Shown here: positions 1-9,423 of the stretch, in pieces
Numbering within the stretch: position 1 is the stretch's first letter
Layout: every line of letters begins with the position of its first letter
Source of the DNA: JAHEEM01 sp036396795
GTDB lineage: Bacteria > Pseudomonadota > Gammaproteobacteria > Steroidobacterales > Rariloculaceae
Reading direction: 5' to 3'
DNA: 64,000 nt
Assembly (NCBI GenBank): GCA_036396795.1
Contig: DASWKF010000094.1
Location: forward strand, 37,054-101,053
Notes under the pieces: model-generated
The model's database searches: none
What the model saw: only the letters and a program-made list of their open reading frames with translations
Told to the model about the DNA's origin: nothing
Made by a program: the position numbers and the translations under genes

Positions 1-14
1 TCGGTGGAATCGAG

Positions 15-1736
15 CTACTCGATTGTAACCCGGTTGATCTCCTCCAAGCTGGTAAGGCCGTCCTTGACTTTCTTGAGCCCGGATTGCCTCAGGTCCGGGA
101 TCGAATCGGCGGCGGCTTGGTCCGCTATCTGCATCGCGTTGCCGCCTTCCATGATGATCCGACCGATGGCATCGGTCACGGGCATGACTTGATAGATGCC
201 GACGCGACCCTTGTAGCCGGCCGTGCATTGACTGCAGCCCTTGGCATGGAAGATCGCCAGGCCCTTGCCGATGTCGGCTTCGGTGAAGCCTTCCTTGAGC
301 AGCGCCTCGGTCGGGACGTCGACGGGCTCCTTGCAGTTGGAGCAGAGCCTGCGCGCCAGCCTCTGGGCGATGATCAGGCTCACCGAGCTTGCGATCGCGT
401 AGGGCTTGACGCCCATGTCGACGAGCCTCGTCAAGGTCTTGGGCGCGTCGTTGGTATGCAGGGTCGAGAGCACCAGATGGCCCGTCTGCGCCGCCTTGAT
501 CGCGATCTCGGCGGTTTCGAGGTCGCGGATCTCGCCGACCATGATGATGTCGGGGTCCTGGCGCAGGAAGGCGCGCAGCGCCGAGGCGAAGGTCAGGCCG
601 ACGCGCGGGTTGACGTTGACCTGGTTGACGCCGGGCATGTTGATCTCGGCCGGATCCTCGGCGGTCGAGATGTTGCGGTCCTGCGTGTTGAGAATGTTGA
701 GCCCCGTATACAACGACACGGTCTTGCCGCTGCCCGTGGGGCCGGTGACGAGAATCATGCCGTAGGGCTTGGCGAGCTGCTCCAGATACAGCCTCTTCTG
801 AAAATCCTCGTAGCCCAGAGCGTCGATGCCGAGCTGGGCGCTGGCCGGATCGAGCAGACGGCAGACGACCTTCTCGCCGAACAAGGTCGGGCAGGTATTG
901 ACGCGAAAGTCGATCGCGCGGTTCTTCGACAGCCGCAGCTTGATGCGGCCGTCCTGAGGCACGCGCCGCTCGGCGATGTCGAGCCTCGCCATGACCTTGA
1001 GGCGCGCGGCGACCTTGATCGCCAACGCCGCCGGCGGGCGCGCGACCTCGGCCAGCACCCCGTCCTGCCGCACGCGGATGCGGAAGTATTTCTCGTACGG
1101 CTCGAAGTGAATGTCCGACGCGCCGCGCTTGATCGCGTCGATCATGACCTTGTTGACGAAGCGCACCACCGGCGCGTCGTCGATGTCGGCGCGCGAAACC
1201 TCCTCGCCGCGATCCTCGTCGCCGCCGGAGATCTCGAGATTCTCGAGGTCGAAGTCGCCCTCCTCGAAGGACGACATGCTGGTGTCGACGGCCTCGATCG
1301 CCTTGGAGACGTGGCGGTCGAGCTTGTTCTGCTCGACGACGATGGGCTCGACCCTGAGGCTGGTCTGAAAGCCGATGTCGTCGAGGGCCTGGAGAGTGGT
1401 CGGGTCGGAGACGCCGACGTAGAGGCGCTTGCCGCGCTGCATCAGCGGCAGCACGCGGTGGCGGCTCAGGAGCTTTTCCGAGACCAGCTTGACGACGTCG
1501 AGATCGACCTCGACGGCGTCCAGATCGAGCAGCGGCACGCCGAACTCGTGAGCCGCAGCGACCGCGATCTTGCGCGGATCGCCGAGGTCGTTGGCCACCA
1601 GATAGGCGACCAGCGAGCCGCTCTTCCCCTTGGTCGCTTCGAGGGCCTGGTTGAGCGCGTCCTCGGAGACGACGCTGTCCTGGACCAGTCGCCTGGGCAG
1701 TCCGGTCAGGGGGCCTAGAGTTGCGGTCGCGGCCAT
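15..1736 (-). CDS. pilB: Type IV pilus extension ATPase PilB
   Basis: Cytoplasmic hexameric ATPase that powers type IV pilus assembly by adding PilA subunits at the inner-membrane platform. The 573-residue product has an N-terminal MshEN-type domain (about residues 10-150) and a GspE-family ATPase core. Walker A GPTGSGKT is at 332-339, the Walker B region DIIMVGE at 396-402 and a His box near 420-429. Four cysteines (C465, C468, C501, C504) form the CxxC pairs that bind zinc in PilB. The start is an ATG at 1736. It follows pilA on the same strand, with a terminator between them, so it probably has its own promoter in 1737-1870. pilC and pilD would be expected beyond the left edge but are not visible. 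Confidence 0.95.
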   Translation of the reverse strand: MAATATLGPLTGLPRRLVQDSVVSEDALNQALEATKGKSGSLVAYLVANDLGDPRKIAVAAAHEFGVPLLDLDAVEVDLDVVKLVSEKLLSRHRVLPLMQRGKRLYVGVSDPTTLQALDDIGFQTSLRVEPIVVEQNKLDRHVSKAIEAVDTSMSSFEEGDFDLENLEISGGDEDRGEEVSRADIDDAPVVRFVNKVMIDAIKRGASDIHFEPYEKYFRIRVRQDGVLAEVARPPAALAIKVAARLKVMARLDIAERRVPQDGRIKLRLSKNRAIDFRVNTCPTLFGEKVVCRLLDPASAQLGIDALGYEDFQKRLYLEQLAKPYGMILVTGPTGSGKTVSLYTGLNILNTQDRNISTAEDPAEINMPGVNQVNVNPRVGLTFASALRAFLRQDPDIIMVGEIRDLETAEIAIKAAQTGHLVLSTLHTNDAPKTLTRLVDMGVKPYAIASSVSLIIAQRLARRLCSNCKEPVDVPTEALLKEGFTEADIGKGLAIFHAKGCSQCTAGYKGRVGIYQVMPVTDAIGRIIMEGGNAMQIADQAAADSIPDLRQSGLKKVKDGLTSLEEINRVTIE

Positions 1737-1871
1737 ACAGGGGCTCTACGTAAAGCTTTCGGAGTCTTTTGACGACAAACGGATACTTTCAACGCTGCTC
1801 GTGAGCCTGTCAACCGGGCGCTTCTCCATTTGTGACAGAGGTTTAGATGTGCGCCGGGCTTCGGGCAAACG

Positions 1872-1904
1872 AAAAAGGGCTCCCGCGCTGCCGCGGGAGC
1901 CCTT
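1872..1904 (-). terminator. Rho-independent terminator after pilA
   Basis: A perfect 13-bp inverted repeat (1875-1887 with 1892-1904, 4-base loop) is GC-rich and, read on the minus strand, is followed by a run of five T (complement of 1872-1876). It lies about 40 bases past the pilA stop and should insulate highly expressed pilA from pilB. Confidence 0.88.
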
Positions 1905-1941
1905 GGATTCCGCCGTTCGGCGGAGCGGTTTCCGTCAAGAA

Positions 1942-2445
1942 TTACGGACGGCAAGCCGCCGGCATATACTGGTCAAGGAGAGTCGGCGCGACATACGCGG
2001 TAGCCGCACCGCCGGAGGTCCCCATGAGGGCCGCGCCCGTAGGTGCCGGAGCATTTCCACAGCGCCAGACCACGCTCAGGTCGACGGATTCGTACGGCGT
2101 GATGGTCAACGTATCTCCAGCGATCTGTGCGTTGACCTCGGGACCACCGTAGGTAATAGTGATCACGCCATCTAAGACGCCCACGCTCGAAACGTACTTT
2201 CCGCTCGTGTCGGCCGCATTGGGGGACATGCCAGCGTCCGTCCGATCATCCGGGGGCACGCCCTCGTTCAAGAAGTCTTCTGCCACGGCGGTCTTCGCGG
2301 CGGCGGCCAGGCTCAAGCCTTCGGACACCTGCGCGCGAATCGTGTAGTCCTGATAGGCGGGAATCGCGATCGCGGCCAAAATGCCGATGATGGCGACGAC
2401 GATCATCAACTCGATGAGCGTGAAGCCCTTTTGCAACGTTCTCAT
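1942..2445 (-). CDS. pilA: Type IV major pilin PilA (prepilin)
   Basis: Major structural subunit of the type IVa pilus. The 167-residue prepilin starts MRTLQKG|FTLIE: a short leader cleaved by prepilin peptidase after Gly7, giving a methylated N-terminal Phe with Glu5 of the mature chain, then a hydrophobic helix ending around residue 30. Two C-terminal cysteines (C129, C165) can form the D-loop disulfide. The frame is open further upstream, but the ATG at 2445 is chosen because the leader has its class length there and an AGAGGAG ribosome-binding site sits 8 bases before it. It is preceded by a consensus sigma-54 promoter and by the pilSR genes, so expression should depend on PilR and RpoN. 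Confidence 0.95.
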   Translation of the reverse strand: MRTLQKGFTLIELMIVVAIIGILAAIAIPAYQDYTIRAQVSEGLSLAAAAKTAVAEDFLNEGVPPDDRTDAGMSPNAADTSGKYVSSVGVLDGVITITYGGPEVNAQIAGDTLTITPYESVDLSVVWRCGNAPAPTGAALMGTSGGAATAYVAPTLLDQYMPAACRP

Positions 2446-2520
2446 GGATATAGCTCCTCTAAGCGAAATAGGGTCATCGAAAGAATTCAACGTGGCGCAA
2501 GGCCGCCGCTTGCCGATAAG

Positions 2521-2536
2521 TGCAATCGCCGTGCCA
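2521..2536 (-). promoter_or_regulatory. Sigma-54 (RpoN) promoter of pilA
   Basis: On the minus strand the sequence reads TGGCAC-N5-TTGCA, an exact match to the -24/-12 consensus with GG and GC correctly spaced. Transcription should start near 2510, giving a leader of about 65 bases before the pilA ATG at 2445. The adjacent gene encodes the sigma-54 activator PilR. TGTC-type motifs upstream (for example 2584-2590 and 2677-2682) could belong to PilR sites, but I do not call them individually. Confidence 0.9.
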
Positions 2537-2687
2537 ACCGTGCGGCGACCAATCGGAAAAAATGTAAATTCATGGACTTAGACGTGTCACTCCAGGTTGC
2601 CACCGTGCCGATTGAACATATTGCCCCAGCAGCGGGCCGAGGCTTAGCCGAATATGCGGCACAAACTGACCAAAATTGTCACCCCGC

Positions 2688-4013
2688 CTACTCGATGCCG
2701 AGCTTCTTGACGCGATAGCGCAGCGCCCGAAAGCTGATGCCGAGCAGCTTCGCGGCCGCGGTCTTGTTGTAGCGTGTCTGCTCGAGCGCCTTGACGATCG
2801 CGTCGCGCTCGATGTCCTCGAGCTGCGTTTCCAGCGGCGCATCTTCGTCGAGGCCTGCATGAGCGTCCTGAGCGTCGGTGCGAAGCTGAATGTCGCCGAC
2901 GTCGATCGTAAGACCCGAGGCCAAGGTCATCGCGCGCTCGAGGATGTTCTCGAGCTCGCGAACGTTGCCCGGAAAGCGGTAAGCGAGCAGTGCTTTCTCG
3001 GCCGCCGGCGTCAGCTTAGGCTCGGGCACGCCGAGCTCGACCGAGAGCCGGGTCAGGAACTCGCCGGCGAGCAGCAGCATGTCGCGGCCGCGGTCGCGGA
3101 GCGGCGGCACGTGAAGCTCGATGACGTTGATCCGATAATAGAGGTCCTCGCGGAACTCGCCGCGACCGACGAGCTCGCCAAGCTCGCGGTGGGTGGCGCT
3201 CAGGATGCGCACGTCGACGGGAATCTCGGTAGCGCTGCCGACCGGACGCACGTTCTTCTCCTGGATCACGCGCAGCAGCTTGACCTGCATGTGCAGCGGC
3301 AGGTCGGCGACCTCGTCGAGAAACAAGGTGCCGCCCTCAGCCGACTGCACCAGACCGGTCTTATCGCCGACCGCGCCGGTGAAGCTGCCCTTGCGGTGGC
3401 CGAAGAGCTCGCTTTCCATGAGCTCGGTCGGGATGGCGCCGCAGTTGATCGGCACGAACGGGCCGTCGCGGCGCGGGCCCGCCTCGTGGATCATGCGCGC
3501 GACCAGCTCCTTGCCGGTGCCGGATTCCCCGGAGATGTGCACGGGCGCCTGGCTGCGGGCGACCTTCACGATCATGCTGCGGACGTCGGCGATCGCCTGC
3601 GAGCCGCCGATCAGGGCGTGCGTCACGGCGCCTTTCAGCGCGCTCGCACCCCTGAGCCGCAATGCCGCCGTGACGAGCTTGCGCAGGTCGTTGAGATCCA
3701 GAGGCTTGGAGACGAAATCGAACGCGCCGAGCTTGAGCGCTTTGACGGCGGTCGCGACGCTGCCGTGGGCGGTGATCACGGCAACGGGCGTGCCGGCGCT
3801 CTCGAGCTGTATCCATTCGACGAGCTCGAGGCCGTCGCCGTCGGGCAGGCGCATGTCGGTCAGACAGAGGTCGTAGGCCTGTTGCTTGAGCAGGCGCTTG
3901 GCGCTCGCGACGTCCTCGCAGGCTCTGGTCGCGATGTCCATACGCTCGAGCGTGATCGACAAGAGCTCGCGGATGTCGGGCTCGTCGTCGACGACGAGAG
4001 CGGTGGGCTTCAT
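2688..4013 (-). CDS. pilR: Sigma-54-dependent response regulator PilR
   Basis: NtrC-type activator of pilA transcription. The 441-residue protein has a receiver domain (phosphoacceptor Asp53, Lys103), a central AAA+ domain with Walker A GESGTGKE at 162-169 and the sigma-54-contacting loop GSFTGA at 209-214, and a C-terminal Fis-type helix-turn-helix (about 420-441). The loop has Ser where the commonest form, GAFTGA, has Ala; this is an accepted variant. It lies 10 bases downstream of pilS in one operon, and the pilA promoter lies just downstream of its stop, the usual pilS-pilR-pilA layout. Confidence 0.95.
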   Translation of the reverse strand: MKPTALVVDDEPDIRELLSITLERMDIATRACEDVASAKRLLKQQAYDLCLTDMRLPDGDGLELVEWIQLESAGTPVAVITAHGSVATAVKALKLGAFDFVSKPLDLNDLRKLVTAALRLRGASALKGAVTHALIGGSQAIADVRSMIVKVARSQAPVHISGESGTGKELVARMIHEAGPRRDGPFVPINCGAIPTELMESELFGHRKGSFTGAVGDKTGLVQSAEGGTLFLDEVADLPLHMQVKLLRVIQEKNVRPVGSATEIPVDVRILSATHRELGELVGRGEFREDLYYRINVIELHVPPLRDRGRDMLLLAGEFLTRLSVELGVPEPKLTPAAEKALLAYRFPGNVRELENILERAMTLASGLTIDVGDIQLRTDAQDAHAGLDEDAPLETQLEDIERDAIVKALEQTRYNKTAAAKLLGISFRALRYRVKKLGIE

Positions 4014-4023
4014 GGGGCCTTGC

Positions 4024-5691
4024 TCACTGCCAGCGATTGAGATCGGCGAAAACGATGCGAAACACGCTGCCGCCGCCGGCGCGCGGCTGATAGCTCAAGG
4101 AAGCGCCGTTCGAGTCGCAGAGCTCGCGGGAGATAAAGAGCCCGAGGCCGGTGCCGCCGTCCTTGCCGGTATAAAACGGCTCGAAAACCTCCTCGGCCTT
4201 GTCCGGATCGATGCCGGGGCCGCGGTCGGCGATCTCCAGAAACACCCTCCCCGAGTGCTCGAGGCGGCCGCCGCTGATCTCCACCGCGATCGCGCCGGCG
4301 GTCGCGCTCGCGTATTTGACGGCGTTGTCGCAGAGGTTCCAGACGACCTGGTGCAGATGCGTCGGGTCCATGCGCGCGACCAGATCATCCGGGCACTGGG
4401 TGCAGCCGACCGCCGCTTCGAACAGCTCCAGAGTCTGCACGAACTCGCGACAGAACTGCATGAGCCACGGCGCAAGCTCGATGCGTTCGGGCCGCGTCGT
4501 CTGGCGCCGCGACAGCGCCAGAATGCTCTCGACGATCTGGCTGACGCGCGTTGAGTTGACGCGAATGATGTCGGTGAGGCGCTTCTCGTCGCTGCCGATC
4601 GTCGGTGATTCCGCGAGCAGCTGGCCCGCATGGCTCATGGCGCCGATGGGGTTGCGGATCTCGTGCGCGATGCTCGCCGAGAGCCTTCCCAGCGACGCGA
4701 GCTTGATGTTCTGAGTGCGCTCGGCGAGCATCGACATGTCCTCGAGGAAGATCAGCGTGCCCCCCGTGCGTTCGCCGCCGAGCCCGGCGAAATGCGGCCG
4801 GATGGTCGAGGCGCCGTCGGCGGAGCTGAATTGCGCCGGCGGCTTGCCCGGCGGACGCCCTTGCACGCGCCAGACCTCGAGCCGGTTGGCGAGCTCGGGG
4901 GAGACCTCGCGCAACGGTTGCCCGGCTCGCCGGCTCGCCGCGCCCAGATGTATCGCCGCGGAATCGTTCATGAGCCGAACGCGGTCGTCGCCGTCGACCA
5001 CGACGATGCTCTCGCGCAGGTGCCGAACGATATATTGGTTGAGCTCGGCCAGATTGCGCAGGTCGACGCCGCGCTGCTCGGCGAGCGCCTCCGTTTCGCG
5101 CATCCGGTGCCGCAGCGCCTGCACCAAAGCGGTGATGACGAAGATCACGGCGCCGAGGATGCCGGCCGGCGCGTATTGCGCGGTGCCGGCCGAACCCTGC
5201 AAAAGCAACGTCGTCTGCGCGCCGAGTATCGTCAGCGTGGCCAGCGCGGCCATCAGGAAGGCCTGCTCGCCGTTGACCAGCAGCGCGAGCACACCGATCG
5301 ACACGATCAACAACCCGCCGATGCCGCTGGACACGCCGCCGCTGGCATGCATCAGCAGCGTGATCGTGGCGATATCGAGCGCAACTTGCAGGAAGATCTG
5401 CGCCGCCGCCGAGGGTTGGCGGAGACGGATGAGCCAGACGTTGGCGACGCTCGAGCTCATCATCGCCAGCATCGCGCCCAGCGCCAGGCGCGGATTGACG
5501 TCGCCGACGATCGTCGGATCGCGGATCAGGAAAAATGCGGCGAGCAGCAGCGCGCTCAATCCGAGCCGGAACAGATTCAGAAGCCCGAGGACCCGCCAGG
5601 CGAAGTCCTCCGACCCCGGCACGGCGGCCGGGCCGCGGGTGGGCCGGATCGAGACCGTATCCCGGCTATCGAGGGCTTCGACGGCGGACAT
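4024..5691 (-). CDS. pilS: Sensor histidine kinase PilS
   Basis: Inner-membrane kinase that phosphorylates PilR to control pilin expression. The N-terminal third carries about six hydrophobic segments, followed by a PAS-like segment, a HisKA domain with the AHEIRNP H-box (His343 counted from the ATG at 5691) and an HATPase domain with DNAVKYA, DRGPGID and GTGLGL boxes. The product is 555 residues from that ATG. A TTG ten codons upstream (5721) is possible but has no better ribosome-binding site. It is divergent from sucC, with about 100 bases between the two starts. Confidence 0.92.
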   Translation of the reverse strand: MSAVEALDSRDTVSIRPTRGPAAVPGSEDFAWRVLGLLNLFRLGLSALLLAAFFLIRDPTIVGDVNPRLALGAMLAMMSSSVANVWLIRLRQPSAAAQIFLQVALDIATITLLMHASGGVSSGIGGLLIVSIGVLALLVNGEQAFLMAALATLTILGAQTTLLLQGSAGTAQYAPAGILGAVIFVITALVQALRHRMRETEALAEQRGVDLRNLAELNQYIVRHLRESIVVVDGDDRVRLMNDSAAIHLGAASRRAGQPLREVSPELANRLEVWRVQGRPPGKPPAQFSSADGASTIRPHFAGLGGERTGGTLIFLEDMSMLAERTQNIKLASLGRLSASIAHEIRNPIGAMSHAGQLLAESPTIGSDEKRLTDIIRVNSTRVSQIVESILALSRRQTTRPERIELAPWLMQFCREFVQTLELFEAAVGCTQCPDDLVARMDPTHLHQVVWNLCDNAVKYASATAGAIAVEISGGRLEHSGRVFLEIADRGPGIDPDKAEEVFEPFYTGKDGGTGLGLFISRELCDSNGASLSYQPRAGGGSVFRIVFADLNRWQ

Positions 5692-5792
5692 TGCGCGGAA
5701 TTTTACCTGATTGGCGCTCAAGCACCGGAACGCAGTTCACTTTGCCGGGGTATTTATGGACAATACCGCCGCGCTCCGTCTCGAGGCATCCC

Positions 5793-6965
5793 TTGAATCT
5801 TCACGAGTACCAATCCAAGGCCCTGTTCGCCGAGTTTGCCATCCCTGTGCCGCAAGGACGCGTCGCGGCCAGCGCCGCAGAGGCCGCCGCAGCCGCCGAG
5901 GCCCTCGGCGGCGAGCTCTGGGTCGTCAAGGCGCAGGTCCACGCCGGCGGCAGAGGCAAGGCCGGCGGCGTGCGCCTGGCCCGATCGGTGAACGAGGTCC
6001 GCGAGCACGCCGCGGCATTGCTGGGCACGCGCCTGGTCACCCACCAGAGCGGCCCCGAAGGACTGCCCGTCGACGCCGTCTACGTCGAGCAGGGCTCGAA
6101 AATCGCGCGCGAGCTCTACTTGAGCTTGCTCGTCGATCGCGGCAAGGAGCGCATCGTCATCATGGGCTCGGCGGCCGGCGGCATGGATATCGAAGCCGTC
6201 GCCGCACAGACGCCCGAGAAGATCCTGAGCACGGCCATCCATCCGGCCGTGGGGCTCTCGGATTACCAGGCGCGCGAGCTCGGTTACGCCTTGGGCCTCG
6301 ACCAACAGCAACAGCGAGAGCTGCATGACATCCTCGCCAAGCTCGTCGAGCTCTTCGACCGCTGCGATGCGAGCCTCGTCGAGATCAACCCGCTGATCGT
6401 CACCGAGTCCGGCGAGGTCGTCGCGCTCGATGCGAAGATCAACGTCGAGGACAACGCGCTGTTTCGCCAGCAACGCCTCGAGGCGCTGCGCGACGAGGCC
6501 CAGGAAAACGAGCAGGAGCGCGCGGCGCGCGGTCACGACCTCAACTACGTCTCGCTGGACGGCAATATCGCCTGCATGGTCAACGGTGCGGGGCTCGCGA
6601 TGGCGACGATGGACCTCATCAAGCTGCACGGCGGGCAGCCCGCGAACTTTCTCGACGTCGGCGGCGGTGCCACCGCGCGCCGCGTGACCGAGGCGTTCAA
6701 GATCATTCTCGCCAATCCCAGGGTCGAGGCGATACTCGTCAACATCTTCGGCGGCATCGTGCGCTGCGATCTCATCGCCGAAGGCATCGTCGGCGCGGTC
6801 AAGGAAGTCGGCGTCAACCTTCCCGTGGTCGTGCGTCTCGAGGGCACCAACGTCGAGCAGGGCCGCCGCTTGCTCGCCGCAAGCCGGCTCGACATCGTCG
6901 CCGCCAAGGACCTGACCGACGCGGCCAAGAAAGTCATCAGCCTGGCCGGTCGAGGCGGCTCATGA
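5793..6965 (+). CDS. sucC: Succinyl-CoA synthetase beta subunit (ADP-forming)
   Basis: TCA-cycle enzyme subunit that, with SucD, interconverts succinyl-CoA and succinate with substrate-level phosphorylation. The 390-residue length is normal. The start is a TTG giving MNLHEYQSKALF, the family N-terminus, with GAGG six bases before it; the longer open frame upstream has no homology. ATP-grasp features include VVKAQVHAGGRGKAGGV near residue 45 and the C-terminal LDVGGGA and NIFGGIVRCD segments. It overlaps sucD by 4 bases (ATGA), so the subunits are translationally coupled. The neighbouring 2-oxoglutarate dehydrogenase genes seen in enterics are absent here. Confidence 0.96.
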   Translation: MNLHEYQSKALFAEFAIPVPQGRVAASAAEAAAAAEALGGELWVVKAQVHAGGRGKAGGVRLARSVNEVREHAAALLGTRLVTHQSGPEGLPVDAVYVEQGSKIARELYLSLLVDRGKERIVIMGSAAGGMDIEAVAAQTPEKILSTAIHPAVGLSDYQARELGYALGLDQQQQRELHDILAKLVELFDRCDASLVEINPLIVTESGEVVALDAKINVEDNALFRQQRLEALRDEAQENEQERAARGHDLNYVSLDGNIACMVNGAGLAMATMDLIKLHGGQPANFLDVGGGATARRVTEAFKIILANPRVEAILVNIFGGIVRCDLIAEGIVGAVKEVGVNLPVVVRLEGTNVEQGRRLLAASRLDIVAAKDLTDAAKKVISLAGRGGS

Positions 6966-7831
6966 GCGTCCTCGTCGATACAAGCTCCAAGGTCATCTGC
7001 CAGGGGATCACCGGGCGCCAGGGCAGCTTCCATAGCGAGCAGTGCCTGGCCTACGGCACGCAGGTCGTCGCCGGGGTCACGCCCGGCCGCGGCGGCCAGC
7101 AGCATCTGGGGCTCGCGGTCTACGACACCGTGCGCGAAGCCGTCAAGGCGACGGGCGCCACTGTGAGCATGATCTATGTCCCAGCCCCCTACGCCGCCGA
7201 CGCCGTGCTCGAGGCCGCCGACGCAGGGCTAGAGCTCATCGTCTGCATCACCGAAGGCGTGCCGGTGCTCGACATGGTGCGCGTCAAAGCGGCCCTCGCA
7301 GGGGCGCCCTGTCGCCTCATCGGGCCGAACTGCCCGGGGATCATCACGCCCGGCGGCGCGAAGATCGGTATCATGCCCGGGTTCATTCATTCGCCAGGCT
7401 CAGTCGGCATCATCTCGCGCTCAGGCACTTTGACCTACGAAGCCGTGTTGCAGACGACCACGCGCGGTCTGGGTCAAACCACCTGCATCGGCATCGGCGG
7501 CGACCCGGTGCGCGGCATGAACTTCATCGACTGCCTGGCGCTGTTCGAGGCCGATCCCGACACCCGCGGCATCATCATGGTCGGCGAGATCGGCGGCGCC
7601 GATGAGGAAGCCGCCGCGGAGTACATAGAAAGCCACGTCACCAAGCCCGTGGTCGCCTACATCGCCGGCGTGACCGCGCCGCCGGGCAAGCGCATGGGGC
7701 ACGCCGGCGCGATCATCTCCGGCGGCAAGGGCACGGCGGAGGAGAAATACCGCGCCTTGGAAAAGGCCGGTGCCCGCACCGTGCGCTCTCCCGCCGATCT
7801 CGGAGTGGCGATGGCCGAGGCGCTGGAGTGA
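6962..7831 (+). CDS. sucD: Succinyl-CoA synthetase alpha subunit
   Basis: CoA-binding subunit that carries the phosphohistidine intermediate. The 289-residue product has a Rossmann CoA-binding domain (GITGRQGSFHSEQ, residues 15-27) and the catalytic histidine in KRMGHAGAIISGG (His247). The ATG overlaps the sucC stop. Its own stop overlaps the GTG start of nadE, so sucC-sucD-nadE form one transcription unit. Confidence 0.96.
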   Translation: MSVLVDTSSKVICQGITGRQGSFHSEQCLAYGTQVVAGVTPGRGGQQHLGLAVYDTVREAVKATGATVSMIYVPAPYAADAVLEAADAGLELIVCITEGVPVLDMVRVKAALAGAPCRLIGPNCPGIITPGGAKIGIMPGFIHSPGSVGIISRSGTLTYEAVLQTTTRGLGQTTCIGIGGDPVRGMNFIDCLALFEADPDTRGIIMVGEIGGADEEAAAEYIESHVTKPVVAYIAGVTAPPGKRMGHAGAIISGGKGTAEEKYRALEKAGARTVRSPADLGVAMAEALE

Positions 7832-9423
7832 AGATCGGGCTGGCGCAGATCAACACCCATGTGGGTGCGATCAGCACCAATACCCAGGTCGTGCTCGACA
7901 CCGCCCGCCGCGCCCGCGACGACTTGGGCTGCGACGTCGTGGTCTTCCCCGAGCTCGCGCTCTCAGGCTATCCGCCTGAGGATCTGCTCTTCCACCGCGG
8001 CATGCGCTTGCGCGTCGAGGCGGCGCTCGACAGCTTGCTCAACAACCTCGAAGGCATCGCCGTCTACGTCGGTTATCCGGAATATTCCGACACCGCGATC
8101 TACAACGCCGCCGCATTCCTGTACAACGGCGAGATCCTCGCACGGCACCGCAAGATCGTGCTGCCGAACTATGCAGTCTTCGACGAAAAGCGCTATTTCC
8201 AGCCCGGCGAGGGAGCCACCGTGATCGAGTTCGGCGGCTTGCGCCTGGGTCTTACGATCTGCGAGGACGTATGGGAGCCAGAGCCGGTGCTGGCGGCGAA
8301 GGCGGCCGGCGCCGAGCTGCTGCTGGTGTGCAACGGCTCACCCTACCACCTCGGCAAGCAACAAAGCCGCGAGCGGCTGCTTGCCGAGCGCTGCCGCAGC
8401 ACAAATCTTCCGATCGTCTACGTCAATATGGTCGGCGGGCAGGACGAGCTGGTATTCGACGGCGGCTCGGTCGTGCTCGACGCCAAAGGCGAGCTCAGGT
8501 ACCGCGCCCCGGCCTTCGCCGAAGGCCTGTTCGCGATCGAGCTCGACGCCGCCGAAGTCCCGCAGCAGGAGCTCGCGCCGCTGTTGCCGCTCACCGAGAG
8601 CATCTATGCGGCGCTGACGACCGGCACCCGCGATTACGTCAACAAGAACGGCTTCCAGAGCGTGGTGCTGGGTCTTTCCGGCGGCGCCGATTCGGCGCTG
8701 ACGCTGTGCGTCGCGGTCGACGCGCTCGGCGCCGACCGCGTGCACGCGGTGATGATGCCGTCGCGGTACACCTCGGCGATGAGCCTCGAGGACGCCGAGC
8801 TTCAGACGCAGTCGCTCGGCGTGCGCTACGACGTCTTGAGCATAGAGCCGATCTTCGAGACGACGCAGAGCGTGCTCGCGGAGGTATTCACCGGGCTGCC
8901 TGCAGATGCCACCGAGGAGAACATGCAGGCGCGCTGCCGCGGCATCCTGCTGATGGCGCTGTCCAACAAGCTCGGCCGCCTGTTGCTGACCACCGGCAAC
9001 AAGAGCGAGATGGCCGTGGGCTATGCGACTTTGTACGGCGACATGGCCGGCGGCTTCGCGCCGCTCAAGGACTGCACCAAGACGCTCGTCTACCAGCTTG
9101 CCCACTACCGTAACGGGCTCGCGACCGTGATTCCCCAGCGCGTCCTCACGCGCGAGCCCACGGCGGAGCTTCGGCCCGACCAGAAGGACGTCGACTCGCT
9201 GCCGCCCTATGAGGTCCTCGATCCGATACTCGAAGCCTTCATCGAAAAGGATTATTCCGTCGATCAGATCGCCGAGCTCGGCTTCGACCGGGCGATCGTG
9301 GGCCGCGTGCTGGAGATGGTCAAACGCGCCGAGTACAAGCGCCGTCAGGCGCCGCCGGGTGTGCGTGTATCGGGCCGCGCCTTCGGCCGGGATTGGCGCT
9401 ATCCGATCACGTCGGGTTATTGA
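7828..9423 (+). CDS. nadE: Glutamine-dependent NAD+ synthetase
   Basis: Two-domain enzyme of the final NAD+ step: an N-terminal nitrilase-type glutaminase supplies ammonia to a C-terminal synthetase that amidates nicotinate adenine dinucleotide. The nitrilase triad is visible as Glu42 (FPELALSGYP), Lys109 (RHRKIVLPNY) and Cys145 (GLTICEDVW). The synthetase P-loop LSGGADSAL lies at about 283-291. The 531-residue length suits the shorter proteobacterial two-domain form. The start is a GTG overlapping the sucD stop. The 3' end overlaps the end of convergent bamD by 7 bases. Confidence 0.95.
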   Translation: MKIGLAQINTHVGAISTNTQVVLDTARRARDDLGCDVVVFPELALSGYPPEDLLFHRGMRLRVEAALDSLLNNLEGIAVYVGYPEYSDTAIYNAAAFLYNGEILARHRKIVLPNYAVFDEKRYFQPGEGATVIEFGGLRLGLTICEDVWEPEPVLAAKAAGAELLLVCNGSPYHLGKQQSRERLLAERCRSTNLPIVYVNMVGGQDELVFDGGSVVLDAKGELRYRAPAFAEGLFAIELDAAEVPQQELAPLLPLTESIYAALTTGTRDYVNKNGFQSVVLGLSGGADSALTLCVAVDALGADRVHAVMMPSRYTSAMSLEDAELQTQSLGVRYDVLSIEPIFETTQSVLAEVFTGLPADATEENMQARCRGILLMALSNKLGRLLLTTGNKSEMAVGYATLYGDMAGGFAPLKDCTKTLVYQLAHYRNGLATVIPQRVLTREPTAELRPDQKDVDSLPPYEVLDPILEAFIEKDYSVDQIAELGFDRAIVGRVLEMVKRAEYKRRQAPPGVRVSGRAFGRDWRYPITSGY

